From NCBI RefSeq assembly GCF_049852125.1, contig NZ_CP187532.1:2232001-2296000 (forward strand): DNA of 64,000 bases. Direction: 5' to 3'. Position numbers and translations under genes: made by a program. Source of the stretch: Senimuribacter sp049852125. GTDB taxonomy: Bacteria; Bacillota; Clostridia; Peptostreptococcales; Anaerovoracaceae. Under the pieces are notes generated by a model that ran no database searches, was not told the origin of the DNA, and saw only the letters and a list, made by a program, of their open reading frames with translations. Positions 1 through 8,010 of this stretch are shown here, piece by piece. Each line of letters opens with the position of its first letter. Within the stretch, counting starts at the first letter, position 1.

Positions 1-846
1 CGGATCCAGCGCGTCTCTCAGTCCGTCGCCGGCAAGGTTAAAGCACAATGCCGCCAAGACGATAAAGATACCCGGAATATACAGAAGATACGGTGCGTTA
101 AACATGTACTGTCTCGCGTCGGAAAGGAGCGCACCCCATTCCGGAGAAGGCGGCTGTACACCCATACCCAGGAAGGAAAGACCGGATGCGGACAGAATCA
201 TGCTGGAAACGTTCATGGTCGTTGTTACGATGATCGGACCCAGCGCATTAGGAATGACGTATTTCAAAATAATTCGTATATCTGAACTGCCATAAGATCT
301 TGCCGCTTCGATATAATCATTGTCGATAACCGTCAGCACAACGGATCGTACCATTCTGACCATGCCCGGCACACAGGATATGGTAATCGCAATAAGTAAA
401 TTACGAAGATTGGCGCCCAGAGCCGCTACAACTGCCAAGGACAGCAAAATCGGCGGTACAGTCATCACTACGTCTACAAGACGCATAATTACATTGTCGA
501 CAGTCTTTCCGTAATAGCCTGCAATCGCACCAAGAAGTCCGCCGATGACCAATGCGAAAATGCTGGTAGAAATACCGATGAGCAGAGAATATCTGGAGCC
601 ATGTACGATACGTGCAAAGAGGTCTCTGCCAATTTCATCTGTACCGAAGAAATGTTCACCGCTAGGACCCTGCAGTCTATTCGCTGGATTCTGCGTAATG
701 GCATCCTGATAAGGCACAATCACATCTGCGAAGATAGCCATGAGCAAAATCAATACCAAAAGCACCAGACCTAGCATAGCCGTTTTACTTTTTCTAAACC
801 TACGCCAGATTTCTTTCATCTGGCTATTCTTTTTTGTCTTATTCAT
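1..846 (-). CDS. dppC: Peptide ABC transporter permease, DppC/OppC type (partial, 3' end outside window)
   Basis: Inner-membrane permease subunit of a dipeptide/oligopeptide ABC importer. Reading the minus strand from ATG at 846 gives 282 codons still open at base 1. A short cytoplasmic N-terminus leads into a first membrane helix (about residues 20-45), then a segment with HFFGTDEIGRDLFARI, the usual DppC signature, and further hydrophobic segments. The cytoplasmic EAA loop that docks on the ATPase reads EAARSYGSSDIRIILKYVIP. The start is supported by an AGGAGG-type site just upstream, inside the dppB-dppC gap. It follows dppB by 16 bp, so the two are co-transcribed. The ATPase subunits would be expected beyond base 1. 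Family assignment is firm; substrate specificity is inferred from the neighbouring binding protein and peptidases. Confidence 0.93.
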   Translation of the reverse strand, partial: MNKTKKNSQMKEIWRRFRKSKTAMLGLVLLVLILLMAIFADVIVPYQDAITQNPANRLQGPSGEHFFGTDEIGRDLFARIVHGSRYSLLIGISTSIFALVIGGLLGAIAGYYGKTVDNVIMRLVDVVMTVPPILLSLAVVAALGANLRNLLIAITISCVPGMVRMVRSVVLTVIDNDYIEAARSYGSSDIRIILKYVIPNALGPIIVTTTMNVSSMILSASGLSFLGMGVQPPSPEWGALLSDARQYMFNAPYLLYIPGIFIVLAALCFNLAGDGLRDALDP

Positions 847-862
847 ATGTACGCCCTCCTGA

Positions 863-1795
863 CTAACTCTTGTACTTGGCTTTGAGCCTTGGATCTATGT
901 ATGCGTAGAGCAGGTCAACGACCAACATAATCAGGCAGAACAGCACTGCCAGGAACAGCGTAGCTGCCATAACAGTCGGCGTATCCTTCTGACGAATGGC
1001 GGTAACCATCAATTGTCCAACTCCCGGTACGCCGAATACGGTTTCGATGATTACAGCGCCGCCGAGACTTGCGCCAAATCCCATACCGATAGAAGTCAGT
1101 ACCGGCAGCAATGCATTTTTCAGTGCATGACGGAAAATTACGATCTTCTCTGGCGCGCCTTTCGATCTTGCCGTTCTAATATAGTCCATTCGAATCGTCT
1201 CCAACATAGTCGAACGAGTCAGACGAATATCAGAAGCTACATTAGACAGCGTCAGTGTGATAACCGGTAAAATATATCCCTGCCAGGAATCCAGTCCGTT
1301 GGATGGCAGCAGTCCCAGTTTTAAAGAGAACACCAGCATCAGCATCAGTGCCAGCCAGAATCCCGGAACTGCTGAAAGAATCATAGACGTCGTTGTCAGG
1401 ACATTATCCAATGCGGAATATTGCTTTACGGCAGAAACTACGCCAAGAACAATTCCGATAACAGCGCCCAGAAGACATGACCATAAGGTCAGCCAAAAGG
1501 TTGCGGGAAATCTTGCCAAAATTTCATTAAATACCGGTAGATTGGTTCGATAAGACGTACCGAAATCAAACTCAGTGAATATACCCTTTATATAGTTGAA
1601 GAACTGTACAAAGAATGGCTGGTCTGCACCGAGCGCATGATTGAGCGCGTCGATATCTGCCTGCTTGGCTGTCATACCCAGGATCAAAGAACCCGGATCA
1701 CCTGGCGTCAGATACATAATAGTAAACACCAGGAACGTAGCGCCAAACAGAACGGGGATAGTAAATAAAAGCCTTTTGATTACGTACTTATACAT
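863..1795 (-). CDS. dppB: Peptide ABC transporter permease, DppB/OppB type
   Basis: Permease partner of DppC, 310 residues, starting MYKYVIKRLLFTIPVLFGAT. The ORF is open to 1855, but the ATG at 1795 has a GGAGG site 7 bases upstream and matches the family N-terminus, so I use it. Visible features are an N-terminal membrane helix, the YLTPGDPG motif typical of DppB, a central transmembrane core and the EAA loop (TARSKGAPEKIVIFRHALKN). The C-terminus ends with YAYIDPRLK, a conserved DppB ending. It is the first gene of a minus-strand operon that runs off the left edge. It diverges from the flavoprotein gene at 1976, and the 180-bp gap carries a palindromic AT-rich operator candidate (1885-1910). 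Confidence 0.95.
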   Translation of the reverse strand: MYKYVIKRLLFTIPVLFGATFLVFTIMYLTPGDPGSLILGMTAKQADIDALNHALGADQPFFVQFFNYIKGIFTEFDFGTSYRTNLPVFNEILARFPATFWLTLWSCLLGAVIGIVLGVVSAVKQYSALDNVLTTTSMILSAVPGFWLALMLMLVFSLKLGLLPSNGLDSWQGYILPVITLTLSNVASDIRLTRSTMLETIRMDYIRTARSKGAPEKIVIFRHALKNALLPVLTSIGMGFGASLGGAVIIETVFGVPGVGQLMVTAIRQKDTPTVMAATLFLAVLFCLIMLVVDLLYAYIDPRLKAKYKS

Positions 1796-1884
1796 AATGT
1801 TTCCTCCGTTTTTTCGTTTAGGTTTTGTATAATACCAATTTTTCTTTATCGACATTTTAACTCATTTTGTAAAATTAGTCAACG

Positions 1885-1910
1885 AATTTGCAAAATTTAT
1901 ATTGCAAATT
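1885..1910. promoter_or_regulatory. Inverted repeat AATTTGCAA-N8-TTGCAAATT between dppB and the flavoprotein gene
   Basis: Perfect 9-bp arms at 1885-1893 and 1902-1910 separated by 8 bases, inside the divergent promoter region. The left arm continues as ATTTGCAAAATTTAT. Nearly the same sequence (one extra T) occurs twice upstream of the second flavoprotein gene at 32327-32342 and 32396-32411. A GntR/FCD regulator (32500-33177) lies next to that second copy, so this is a candidate operator for that regulator or a relative acting in trans. This is sequence evidence only. Confidence 0.5.
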
Positions 1911-1975
1911 TTTTCAAAATTTGATAATATAGTGTTACGCACAAAGAAATAACAAAAAATAAAGGAGGAACGCCA

Positions 1976-3925
1976 ATGATTACCAATCAAACGTGGCCCT
2001 ATCCGTCACAGGTCGGCAAAACCACTCACATGGAAGCCGATGTGCTGGTACTGGGCGGCGGTATCGCAGGCTGTATGGCAGCGATTTCGGCGGCGAGAAA
2101 AGGCAAAAGCGTCATTCTCGTAGAAAAAGGCGCCACAAAGCGCAGCGGCGCAGGCGGCAGCGGCTGTGACCACTGGGAGTCCGCAGCGACCAATCCGTGT
2201 TCCGGAGTGACGCCGGAAGAACTGGTTGACGCCATGCTGGACGACAACGACGGTTACAACAATGCCATTTCCCATTACATAGAATGTAGAGAAGGCTGGG
2301 ACCATCTACAGGAAATCGAAGATATGGGCGGTAAAATCAGAGATACCGAGGATGAATTCGCAGGCGCGGATTTCCGCGATGAGAAAACCAAGCTGATGTT
2401 TGCCTACGATTATAAGAATAAATTCACCATTCGGATCTGGGGCACCACCTTCAAACCTGCCATGGAAAAAGAACTGAAACGACTGGGCGTGAAAATCGTA
2501 GACCGCGTTATGGTTACTTCCCTTTTGACAGAAGCCGGCAAAGTCGGCGCAAAATGCATCGGCGCTACAGGCATTCACACCAGAACCGGCGAATTCTATG
2601 TATTCTCCGGTAAAGCCAGCATCATTACCATGTCAAGACCGGCAAGAGTATGGCTGTTCTCATCAGCCCACCCTGGTCTTTGCGAATTCCGTCCGATGAC
2701 GACCATCGGCGACGGCCACGCCATGGGCTGGCGCGCAGGCGCGGAATTCAACATGATGGAAAAATCCGTACGGGCAGAATTCTCCTCTGCGGGACGTTCC
2801 TTCCCTCCATACAGCGCAGGCAATAACCACAATACCTGGTTCCCTGCCACCCTCATCGACGCGGAAGGAAAAGAAATCCCTTACGCAGACAGAGACGGCA
2901 ATATCCTGAAAGATGTCAAGAGCCGTTTCATGCCGGCAGAAGGTCAGCACTACTTCATGAAGGGCGGCAACATCGAACAGGCTAAATACGAATACGACGG
3001 ACCGGAAACCCTGCCTTACGACAAATTAAAGGAAATGGGTTACAAGCTTCCATTCTATGCGGACCTTTCCTCCATGCCGGAACTTGAGAGAAAAGTAATC
3101 TGGGGCATGATGGTCGGTCAAGAAGGCAAGACTAACGTACCGGTCTATAAAAACTTTACAGAAGCCGGGTTCGACCCTGAAAAACATGTGCTGCAGTGCT
3201 ACGGTGTAGGCTGGACCAGCGCGGAATTCCTGCCACAGGAACGCCAGCTCTTCGGTATGCCTGGCGGCTTTATGAACGACTGGAACCTGATGACCAACAT
3301 TGAAGGACTCTTTGTCGCCGGCGACAGTCTGTACTCTTCCAACTGCTTCGGTCACGCGGCTTCTACAGGAAGCTACGCAGGCAGAAAGGCAGCAGCCTTT
3401 GCAGACGGAGAAGACGCAGTCAAAGCGCCGTATCAGCCACAGGTTGACGCGGAAATCGAAAGAGTTTACGCACCGCTCTACACAGACCCGGAGACCGGCA
3501 TCAGCTGGAAGGAACTCAACGAAGCGACTGCAAAAGCGATGCAAAACTATTGTGGCGAAATCAAACGTGACGAGCTGCTGCTGTCCGGTGTGGAACTGCT
3601 CTCAAGATATGAGAAAGAATTCGTGCCAAAGGCATATGCGGCAAATCCTCACGAACTGATACGTCTACTGGAAGTCTTCGACATTCTCACCGTATCACAG
3701 ATGATTCTGCAGGCGTGTCTGGCAAGGCGCCAATCCTGCGAAAAGCTGGAATTTTTCCGCTCTGATGACGACGGCAAAGAAAAAGCGCCGTTCATCTTAA
3801 TCAGTCAGGACGGAGAAAAGGTTGTCCGTAGAGAAGTGCCCCTTGACTACGCAGGCAATATCAAAGAAAACTATGAAAAATACAACCAGGACTACATTGA
3901 GGAAAAGAAAGGAGGTTACTGCTAA
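1976..3925 (+). CDS. FAD-dependent oxidoreductase, fumarate reductase/APS reductase alpha-like (copy 1)
   Basis: Cytosolic flavoprotein of 649 residues with no signal peptide. The N-terminal dinucleotide fold reads VLVLGGGIAGCMAA (about residues 23-36), followed by VILVEKGAT and a C-terminal FAD-closing segment FVAGDSLYSSNCFGHA (about 444-459). The layout resembles flavoprotein subunits of the fumarate reductase/succinate dehydrogenase superfamily, and most of all the alpha subunit of adenylylsulfate reductase because of its tight link to a two-cluster ferredoxin (the next gene, overlapping by one base in TAATG). An AGGAGG site precedes the ATG. A close paralogue with the same partner lies at 30364-32298. 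The substrate is unknown: no sulfate activation genes are nearby, and the neighbours are peptide transporters and peptidases, so an organic substrate is more likely. Function beyond redox flavoprotein is not claimed. Confidence 0.85.
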   Translation: MITNQTWPYPSQVGKTTHMEADVLVLGGGIAGCMAAISAARKGKSVILVEKGATKRSGAGGSGCDHWESAATNPCSGVTPEELVDAMLDDNDGYNNAISHYIECREGWDHLQEIEDMGGKIRDTEDEFAGADFRDEKTKLMFAYDYKNKFTIRIWGTTFKPAMEKELKRLGVKIVDRVMVTSLLTEAGKVGAKCIGATGIHTRTGEFYVFSGKASIITMSRPARVWLFSSAHPGLCEFRPMTTIGDGHAMGWRAGAEFNMMEKSVRAEFSSAGRSFPPYSAGNNHNTWFPATLIDAEGKEIPYADRDGNILKDVKSRFMPAEGQHYFMKGGNIEQAKYEYDGPETLPYDKLKEMGYKLPFYADLSSMPELERKVIWGMMVGQEGKTNVPVYKNFTEAGFDPEKHVLQCYGVGWTSAEFLPQERQLFGMPGGFMNDWNLMTNIEGLFVAGDSLYSSNCFGHAASTGSYAGRKAAAFADGEDAVKAPYQPQVDAEIERVYAPLYTDPETGISWKELNEATAKAMQNYCGEIKRDELLLSGVELLSRYEKEFVPKAYAANPHELIRLLEVFDILTVSQMILQACLARRQSCEKLEFFRSDDDGKEKAPFILISQDGEKVVRREVPLDYAGNIKENYEKYNQDYIEEKKGGYC

Positions 3926-4221
3926 TGAAACCCATCAAAGAATTTTCCATTAGAAAAACACCTCCTGCCGTACCTCTTGCCTTTGACACAGAAAAGTGCA
4001 TCGGCTGCGGTCTTTGCATGGAAGCCTGCCAGATGGACGTTTTGATTCCGGCTTCCGAAAAAGGCGCCCATCCGGAGGTGGCTTATGCGGACGAATGCTG
4101 GTACTGCGGCTGCTGCGTCATGGAATGTCCGAAAGACGCCATCAAGCTGCACCATCCTCTGATGAACCAGACCCGCTGGGTAGAAAAGGCAAGCTTGCTT
4201 GCGAAAGGAGCAGATAAATAA
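3925..4221 (+). CDS. Two-[4Fe-4S] ferredoxin partner of the flavoprotein (copy 1)
   Basis: A 98-residue iron-sulfur protein. Two Cys-x2-Cys-x2-Cys-x3-Cys motifs are visible: CIGCGLCMEAC (about residues 25-35) and CWYCGCCVMEC (about 58-68), each followed by the expected Pro or polar residue, so it should bind two [4Fe-4S] clusters. The spacing and the CWYCG second motif resemble the beta subunit of adenylylsulfate reductase. Its start codon overlaps the flavoprotein stop (TAATG), and its own stop overlaps the start of the M42 peptidase in the same way, so translation of all three is coupled. It most likely feeds or drains electrons for the flavoprotein. A paralogue with the same pairing lies at 30083-30364. 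Confidence 0.9.
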   Translation: MKPIKEFSIRKTPPAVPLAFDTEKCIGCGLCMEACQMDVLIPASEKGAHPEVAYADECWYCGCCVMECPKDAIKLHHPLMNQTRWVEKASLLAKGADK

Positions 4222-5231
4222 TGGAACTATTAAAAGAACTGACTCAGGCCTGGGGTGTAGCAGGTCGTGAAAAAAACATCCGCGCCATCATTAAAAGAGA
4301 AATCAGCGGTCACTGCGACGAAATGTTCACCGACGCGGTAGGCAATCTGATTGCTGTCAAATACGGGCAAGATCATCCTGATAAGAAAAAAATCATGCTG
4401 GCCGCCCACATGGACGAAATCGGCATGCAGGTCAAGAAAATTGAAGGTGACGGCCGCATCAAGATATGCAACGTAGGCTTTGTCTGGGCAGGCGCTTTGT
4501 TTAACGACAAAGTCGTCTTCCAGAACGGCACCATCGGCGTCGTCGGCTGCGAAGGCATGATCTGGGACGCGAAAAACGATTTAGACAAGCTGTACATAGA
4601 CATCGGCTGTACTTCTAAAGAAGAAACCGAAAAATACGTCAAGGTCGGCGATTACTGCGGCTTTGTAGGCAATTACTACGAGCTAAAAAATGAACGAATC
4701 ACAGCCAAGTCCTTTGACAACCGGGTTGGCTGTTACATTCTCATCGAAGCCATGAAGAAAAATGACGGCACAGGTCCTAACGATGTCTATTATGTCTTCA
4801 CAGTACAGGAAGAAGTCGGCTGCCGCGGCGCCATCGTTTCCGCAGAGAGAATTAAGCCGGATATCGGCATTTCTGTCGATGTAACGCCGGATCACTTCTA
4901 CCCGACCGACCTGACCGGCGCAAACGCAGTGGGTGAAGGCATCGGCATCAGCGTCGGCAATCCATCAGCGATACTGGACGAATACCTGGTCGACTCCATG
5001 ATCGCATGCTGCGAAGAAAACGAGATTAAATATCAGAGGGACGTTATGGACAGAGGCGGCACAGACGCCAGCAGCATCAACATGAGCGGCATGGGCGTTC
5101 GGGTCTGCGGCATTTCTGTTGTAGATAGATTCCCTCACAGTCAGAGCTCCATCATCTCCAAGGAAGATGTCAGAGGCGCCATCAAGCTGACCGATTTATA
5201 CACCAAACGAGTTTTTCAATTCGCGGAATAA
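4221..5231 (+). CDS. M42 family metallo-aminopeptidase
   Basis: Cytosolic dinuclear-metal aminopeptidase of 336 residues, the usual M42 length. Metal and catalytic motifs are present in order: AAHMDEIG (His, Asp), SFDNRVG (bridging Asp), VQEEVGCRG (Glu pair), SVDVTPDH (Asp) and FPHSQ (His) near the C-terminus. M42 enzymes form large oligomers that trim peptides from the N-terminus, often with a preference for acidic or hydrophobic residues; which one applies here cannot be read from sequence. It is translationally coupled to the ferredoxin gene upstream (shared base at 4221) and followed 36 bp later by the peptide-binding lipoprotein, which supports a role in degrading imported peptides. Confidence 0.93.
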   Translation: MELLKELTQAWGVAGREKNIRAIIKREISGHCDEMFTDAVGNLIAVKYGQDHPDKKKIMLAAHMDEIGMQVKKIEGDGRIKICNVGFVWAGALFNDKVVFQNGTIGVVGCEGMIWDAKNDLDKLYIDIGCTSKEETEKYVKVGDYCGFVGNYYELKNERITAKSFDNRVGCYILIEAMKKNDGTGPNDVYYVFTVQEEVGCRGAIVSAERIKPDIGISVDVTPDHFYPTDLTGANAVGEGIGISVGNPSAILDEYLVDSMIACCEENEIKYQRDVMDRGGTDASSINMSGMGVRVCGISVVDRFPHSQSSIISKEDVRGAIKLTDLYTKRVFQFAE

Positions 5232-5267
5232 ACTGCGAGTGGAAATAGAACCGAAAGGAGAATTATT

Positions 5268-6791
5268 ATGAAAAAGAACCTTATCAAGGGTCTGGTACTC
5301 ACCCTGGCCCTGACGATGACCATGGGTCTGTTCGCAAGCTGCGGCGGCGGTAAAGACGGTGGAGACGGAGAAGCAAAAACCGATTTAACGGTTGCAATCG
5401 ATTCCGATTACGCTACTCTGCATCCTACAGACACCATGTCTTCTGCAGAAAGTCATATCACTGCACAGATTTACGACGCACTCATTGCAGAAAGCTATGA
5501 AGATGCCGAAGTTCTGGAACCGAGAGTTGCAGACAAATGGGAGGTCAGCAAAGACGGAAAGTGCTACACTTTCTATCTGAATCCAAATATCACATTCCAT
5601 AACGGCGATCCAGTTACTGCTGACGACGTTGCCTTCTCTTTAGATCTCTACAGCAAATCCGAATACCAGGGCGCTGTTGTTGAAGGCATGGATCACTACG
5701 AAGTCGTAGACGAGCACACGATCAAAATCTACACCACACACGTTTATGCACCATTCCTGCACGCAATGACGGACCTTTATATTGCAGACAAGAAATACGC
5801 CGAATCTGTTGACGAAAACACGTTCGCACAGGAACCAGTAGGCTGCGGTCCTTATAAGTTCGTCAGCCACGAAGTTGGCGATAAAGCCGTATTCGAAGCT
5901 TATGAAGATTATTACCGCGGCGCGCCTAAAATTAAAAAAGTCACCTTCAAGGTAATCAGCGACATTGCTTCCATGGGTATGGCAATCCAGGCCGGCGATA
6001 TCGACTTTGCTGAAATCGATGCTTCTGTAAAGAGCACGCTGGAAGGCACTGACGGCGTAAAACTCATTGAAGCTGACCAGACTACTTTCGCATTCGTTGC
6101 AATGAACACTGAAAAAGAACCATACAACAACGTAAAATTCCGTCAGGCAATCAACTACGCAATCGACCGTGAATCTCTGCTTGCCAGCGTTCAGGAAGGT
6201 CTTGGCGAAGTAAACTCCAACCTGCTGACTCCTGGCAGACTGGGCTACAGCGACGACCAGATTAAGTATACTTATGACGTTGATAAAGCAAAATCACTGC
6301 TGAAAGAAGCCGGCGTAAAAGAAGGTACTGACCTTGGTAAAATGTATGTTGCTGAACAGTACAAGCTGCTGGCACAGATGGTACAGGCTAACTTAGAAGC
6401 AGTCGGATTAAAAGTTGAAATCGAAATTCTGGAATTCAACGCTTATCTCGATAAGCTGAGACAGGGAGATTTCGGTATTACTGCTCTGCAGATGTCCCTG
6501 CAGGGTGATACCCAGCAGATGGCTATGGCTGTATGCTCCGACTACATCGGTATGGCAAATAACTCCCGTTACTCTAACAAGGAAATCGACGATATGTTTG
6601 ACGAAGCAACAAAAATCATCGACGAAAAAGAACGTGAAGCGCACTATCAGAAAATCTTTGCAAAGATTCAGGAAGACGCTCCTTACGCAGTTATCTACAA
6701 CCCTGGTATGCTGTACGCAGCCAATGCAAATCTGAATGTACACACTTTACCGCTGGAAGGCGAATACTACTTCGTAGATTTCTCCTGGTAA
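5268..6791 (+). CDS. dppA: Peptide ABC transporter substrate-binding lipoprotein (SBP family 5)
   Basis: Extracellular binding lipoprotein of 507 residues for the DppBC importer encoded divergently at the left edge. The N-terminus is a lipoprotein signal: MKKN, a hydrophobic stretch, then the lipobox LFASC with the Cys at about residue 25, followed by a Gly-rich linker. The mature part shows family-5 hallmarks, including PRVADKWEVSKDGKCYTF and the VKFRQAINYAIDRE segment where such proteins contact the ligand. A strong GAAAGGAG site precedes the ATG. It follows the M42 gene by 36 bp and is closed by a strong terminator at 6819-6849. Its location in the flavoprotein/peptidase operon rather than with dppBC is unusual but common in split clusters. 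Confidence 0.93.
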   Translation: MKKNLIKGLVLTLALTMTMGLFASCGGGKDGGDGEAKTDLTVAIDSDYATLHPTDTMSSAESHITAQIYDALIAESYEDAEVLEPRVADKWEVSKDGKCYTFYLNPNITFHNGDPVTADDVAFSLDLYSKSEYQGAVVEGMDHYEVVDEHTIKIYTTHVYAPFLHAMTDLYIADKKYAESVDENTFAQEPVGCGPYKFVSHEVGDKAVFEAYEDYYRGAPKIKKVTFKVISDIASMGMAIQAGDIDFAEIDASVKSTLEGTDGVKLIEADQTTFAFVAMNTEKEPYNNVKFRQAINYAIDRESLLASVQEGLGEVNSNLLTPGRLGYSDDQIKYTYDVDKAKSLLKEAGVKEGTDLGKMYVAEQYKLLAQMVQANLEAVGLKVEIEILEFNAYLDKLRQGDFGITALQMSLQGDTQQMAMAVCSDYIGMANNSRYSNKEIDDMFDEATKIIDEKEREAHYQKIFAKIQEDAPYAVIYNPGMLYAANANLNVHTLPLEGEYYFVDFSW

Positions 6792-6818
6792 ACACAGTTT
6801 CATACAATTCGTATGACA

Positions 6819-6849
6819 GGGATACGGGCGTCGCTCCCGTATCCCTTTT
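6819..6849 (+). terminator. Rho-independent terminator after the binding-protein gene
   Basis: Perfect 10-bp stem GGGATACGGG / CCCGTATCCC with a 7-base loop followed by TTTTC. It lies 28 bases after the stop of the binding-protein gene and 37 bases before the M29 start, so it ends the flavoprotein-ferredoxin-M42-SBP transcript. Confidence 0.9.
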
Positions 6850-6885
6850 CTTTCATAAATCATGATACAAATAGAGGTGAATTTT

Positions 6886-7995
6886 ATGGATCCGAGAAAC
6901 AACAAACTGTCAGACCTGATTGTCAACTATGCCTGTCACATCGAACCGGGCGAAAAGGTTTTTATTGAATATGAGGGCGCAGACTGTCTTCCCCTCGTAA
7001 AACAAATGATTGCCGATGTGTATCAGGCAGGCGGAAAGCCTTTTGTCACCATCCGGGAATCCGCTGTCATCCGCGCAATCTGTATGGGATGCGATGAAGA
7101 ACAGCTTTCCTATCAAACAGATTATATGCTCTACCAAAACCGCGAAATGGACGCTTATATCGGTCTTAGAGCCTTCAACAATGTCTCCGAGCTTTCCGAT
7201 GTACCGCCAGAAAAAATGAATCTGTATTATCAAATTACCAGCAAAGCCAGTCAGAGCCTTGTCAGCAACACAAAATGGTGTGTCATGAAGTTTCCAAATG
7301 CTGCCATGGCGCAGCTTGCCAGCATGAGTGAAGACGCTTTCACCGACTTTTACTATGATGTATGCACGGTCGACTACGCAAAAATGAGCAAAGCCATGGA
7401 TCCCCTTGTGGAACTGATGTCAAAGACTGATAAAGTACATATCGTAGGTCCGGGTACTGACCTGACCTTCTCCATCAAAGGCATTCCGGTCAGAAAATGC
7501 GACGGCAAGAACAACATTCCTGACGGAGAGGTTTACACTGCGCCGGTAAAAAACTCTATGAACGGCGTTATCACCTACAATACACCATCCCAAGAGCAGG
7601 GATTTACTTATGAAAATATCCGCTTTGAAATCAAAGACGGTAAAATTATAAATGCAACCGCAAATGATACAGCGCGCATCAACGCCCTTCTGGATACCGA
7701 CGAAGGCGCTCGCTATTTCGGAGAATTCGCTCTAGGCGTACATCCATATATTCTCCAGCCAATGAAGGATACACTCTTTGATGAAAAAATCGCTGGCAGC
7801 TTCCATCTAACACCAGGAAATGCCTACGATAACGCCTTCAACGGCAACAATTCCGCAATCCACTGGGATCTTGTCAACATTCAACGGCCGGAATACGGCG
7901 GCGGTGAAATCTGGTTTGACGATGTGCTGGTTCGGAAGGACGGTCTTTTCGTCCTGCCTGAACTTGCCGGTCTGAATCCGGAAAATTTAAAATAG
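6886..7995 (+). CDS. M29 family aminopeptidase
   Basis: Leucyl-type metallo-aminopeptidase of the thermophilic aminopeptidase family (AmpS/PepS), 369 residues. The ORF is open from 6862, but the ATG at 6886 has GAGGTGA upstream with good spacing and begins MDPRNNKLSDLIVNYACHIE, a typical family N-terminus. The C-terminal catalytic half includes GTDLTFSIKG, the glutamate-containing DTDEGARYFGEFALG segment and NNSAIHWDLV, which hold the metal ligands, followed by GEIWFDDVLVRKDG. It sits between the peptide-import operon and the Xaa-Pro peptidase gene, 15 bp before the latter, and is almost certainly co-transcribed with it. Confidence 0.92.
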   Translation: MDPRNNKLSDLIVNYACHIEPGEKVFIEYEGADCLPLVKQMIADVYQAGGKPFVTIRESAVIRAICMGCDEEQLSYQTDYMLYQNREMDAYIGLRAFNNVSELSDVPPEKMNLYYQITSKASQSLVSNTKWCVMKFPNAAMAQLASMSEDAFTDFYYDVCTVDYAKMSKAMDPLVELMSKTDKVHIVGPGTDLTFSIKGIPVRKCDGKNNIPDGEVYTAPVKNSMNGVITYNTPSQEQGFTYENIRFEIKDGKIINATANDTARINALLDTDEGARYFGEFALGVHPYILQPMKDTLFDEKIAGSFHLTPGNAYDNAFNGNNSAIHWDLVNIQRPEYGGGEIWFDDVLVRKDGLFVLPELAGLNPENLK

Positions 7996-8010
7996 GAGGA
8001 AATTGCTTAT

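Noticed and set aside
2006..3544. Long antisense ORFs within the flavoprotein gene
   Set aside because: Shadows of a strongly codon-biased real gene; no ribosome sites or known domains.
1976..4221. Dissimilatory APS reductase (aprAB)
   Set aside because: Similar architecture, but no sat, qmo or dsr genes and a peptide-catabolism context; the protein was left as an uncharacterised flavoprotein.
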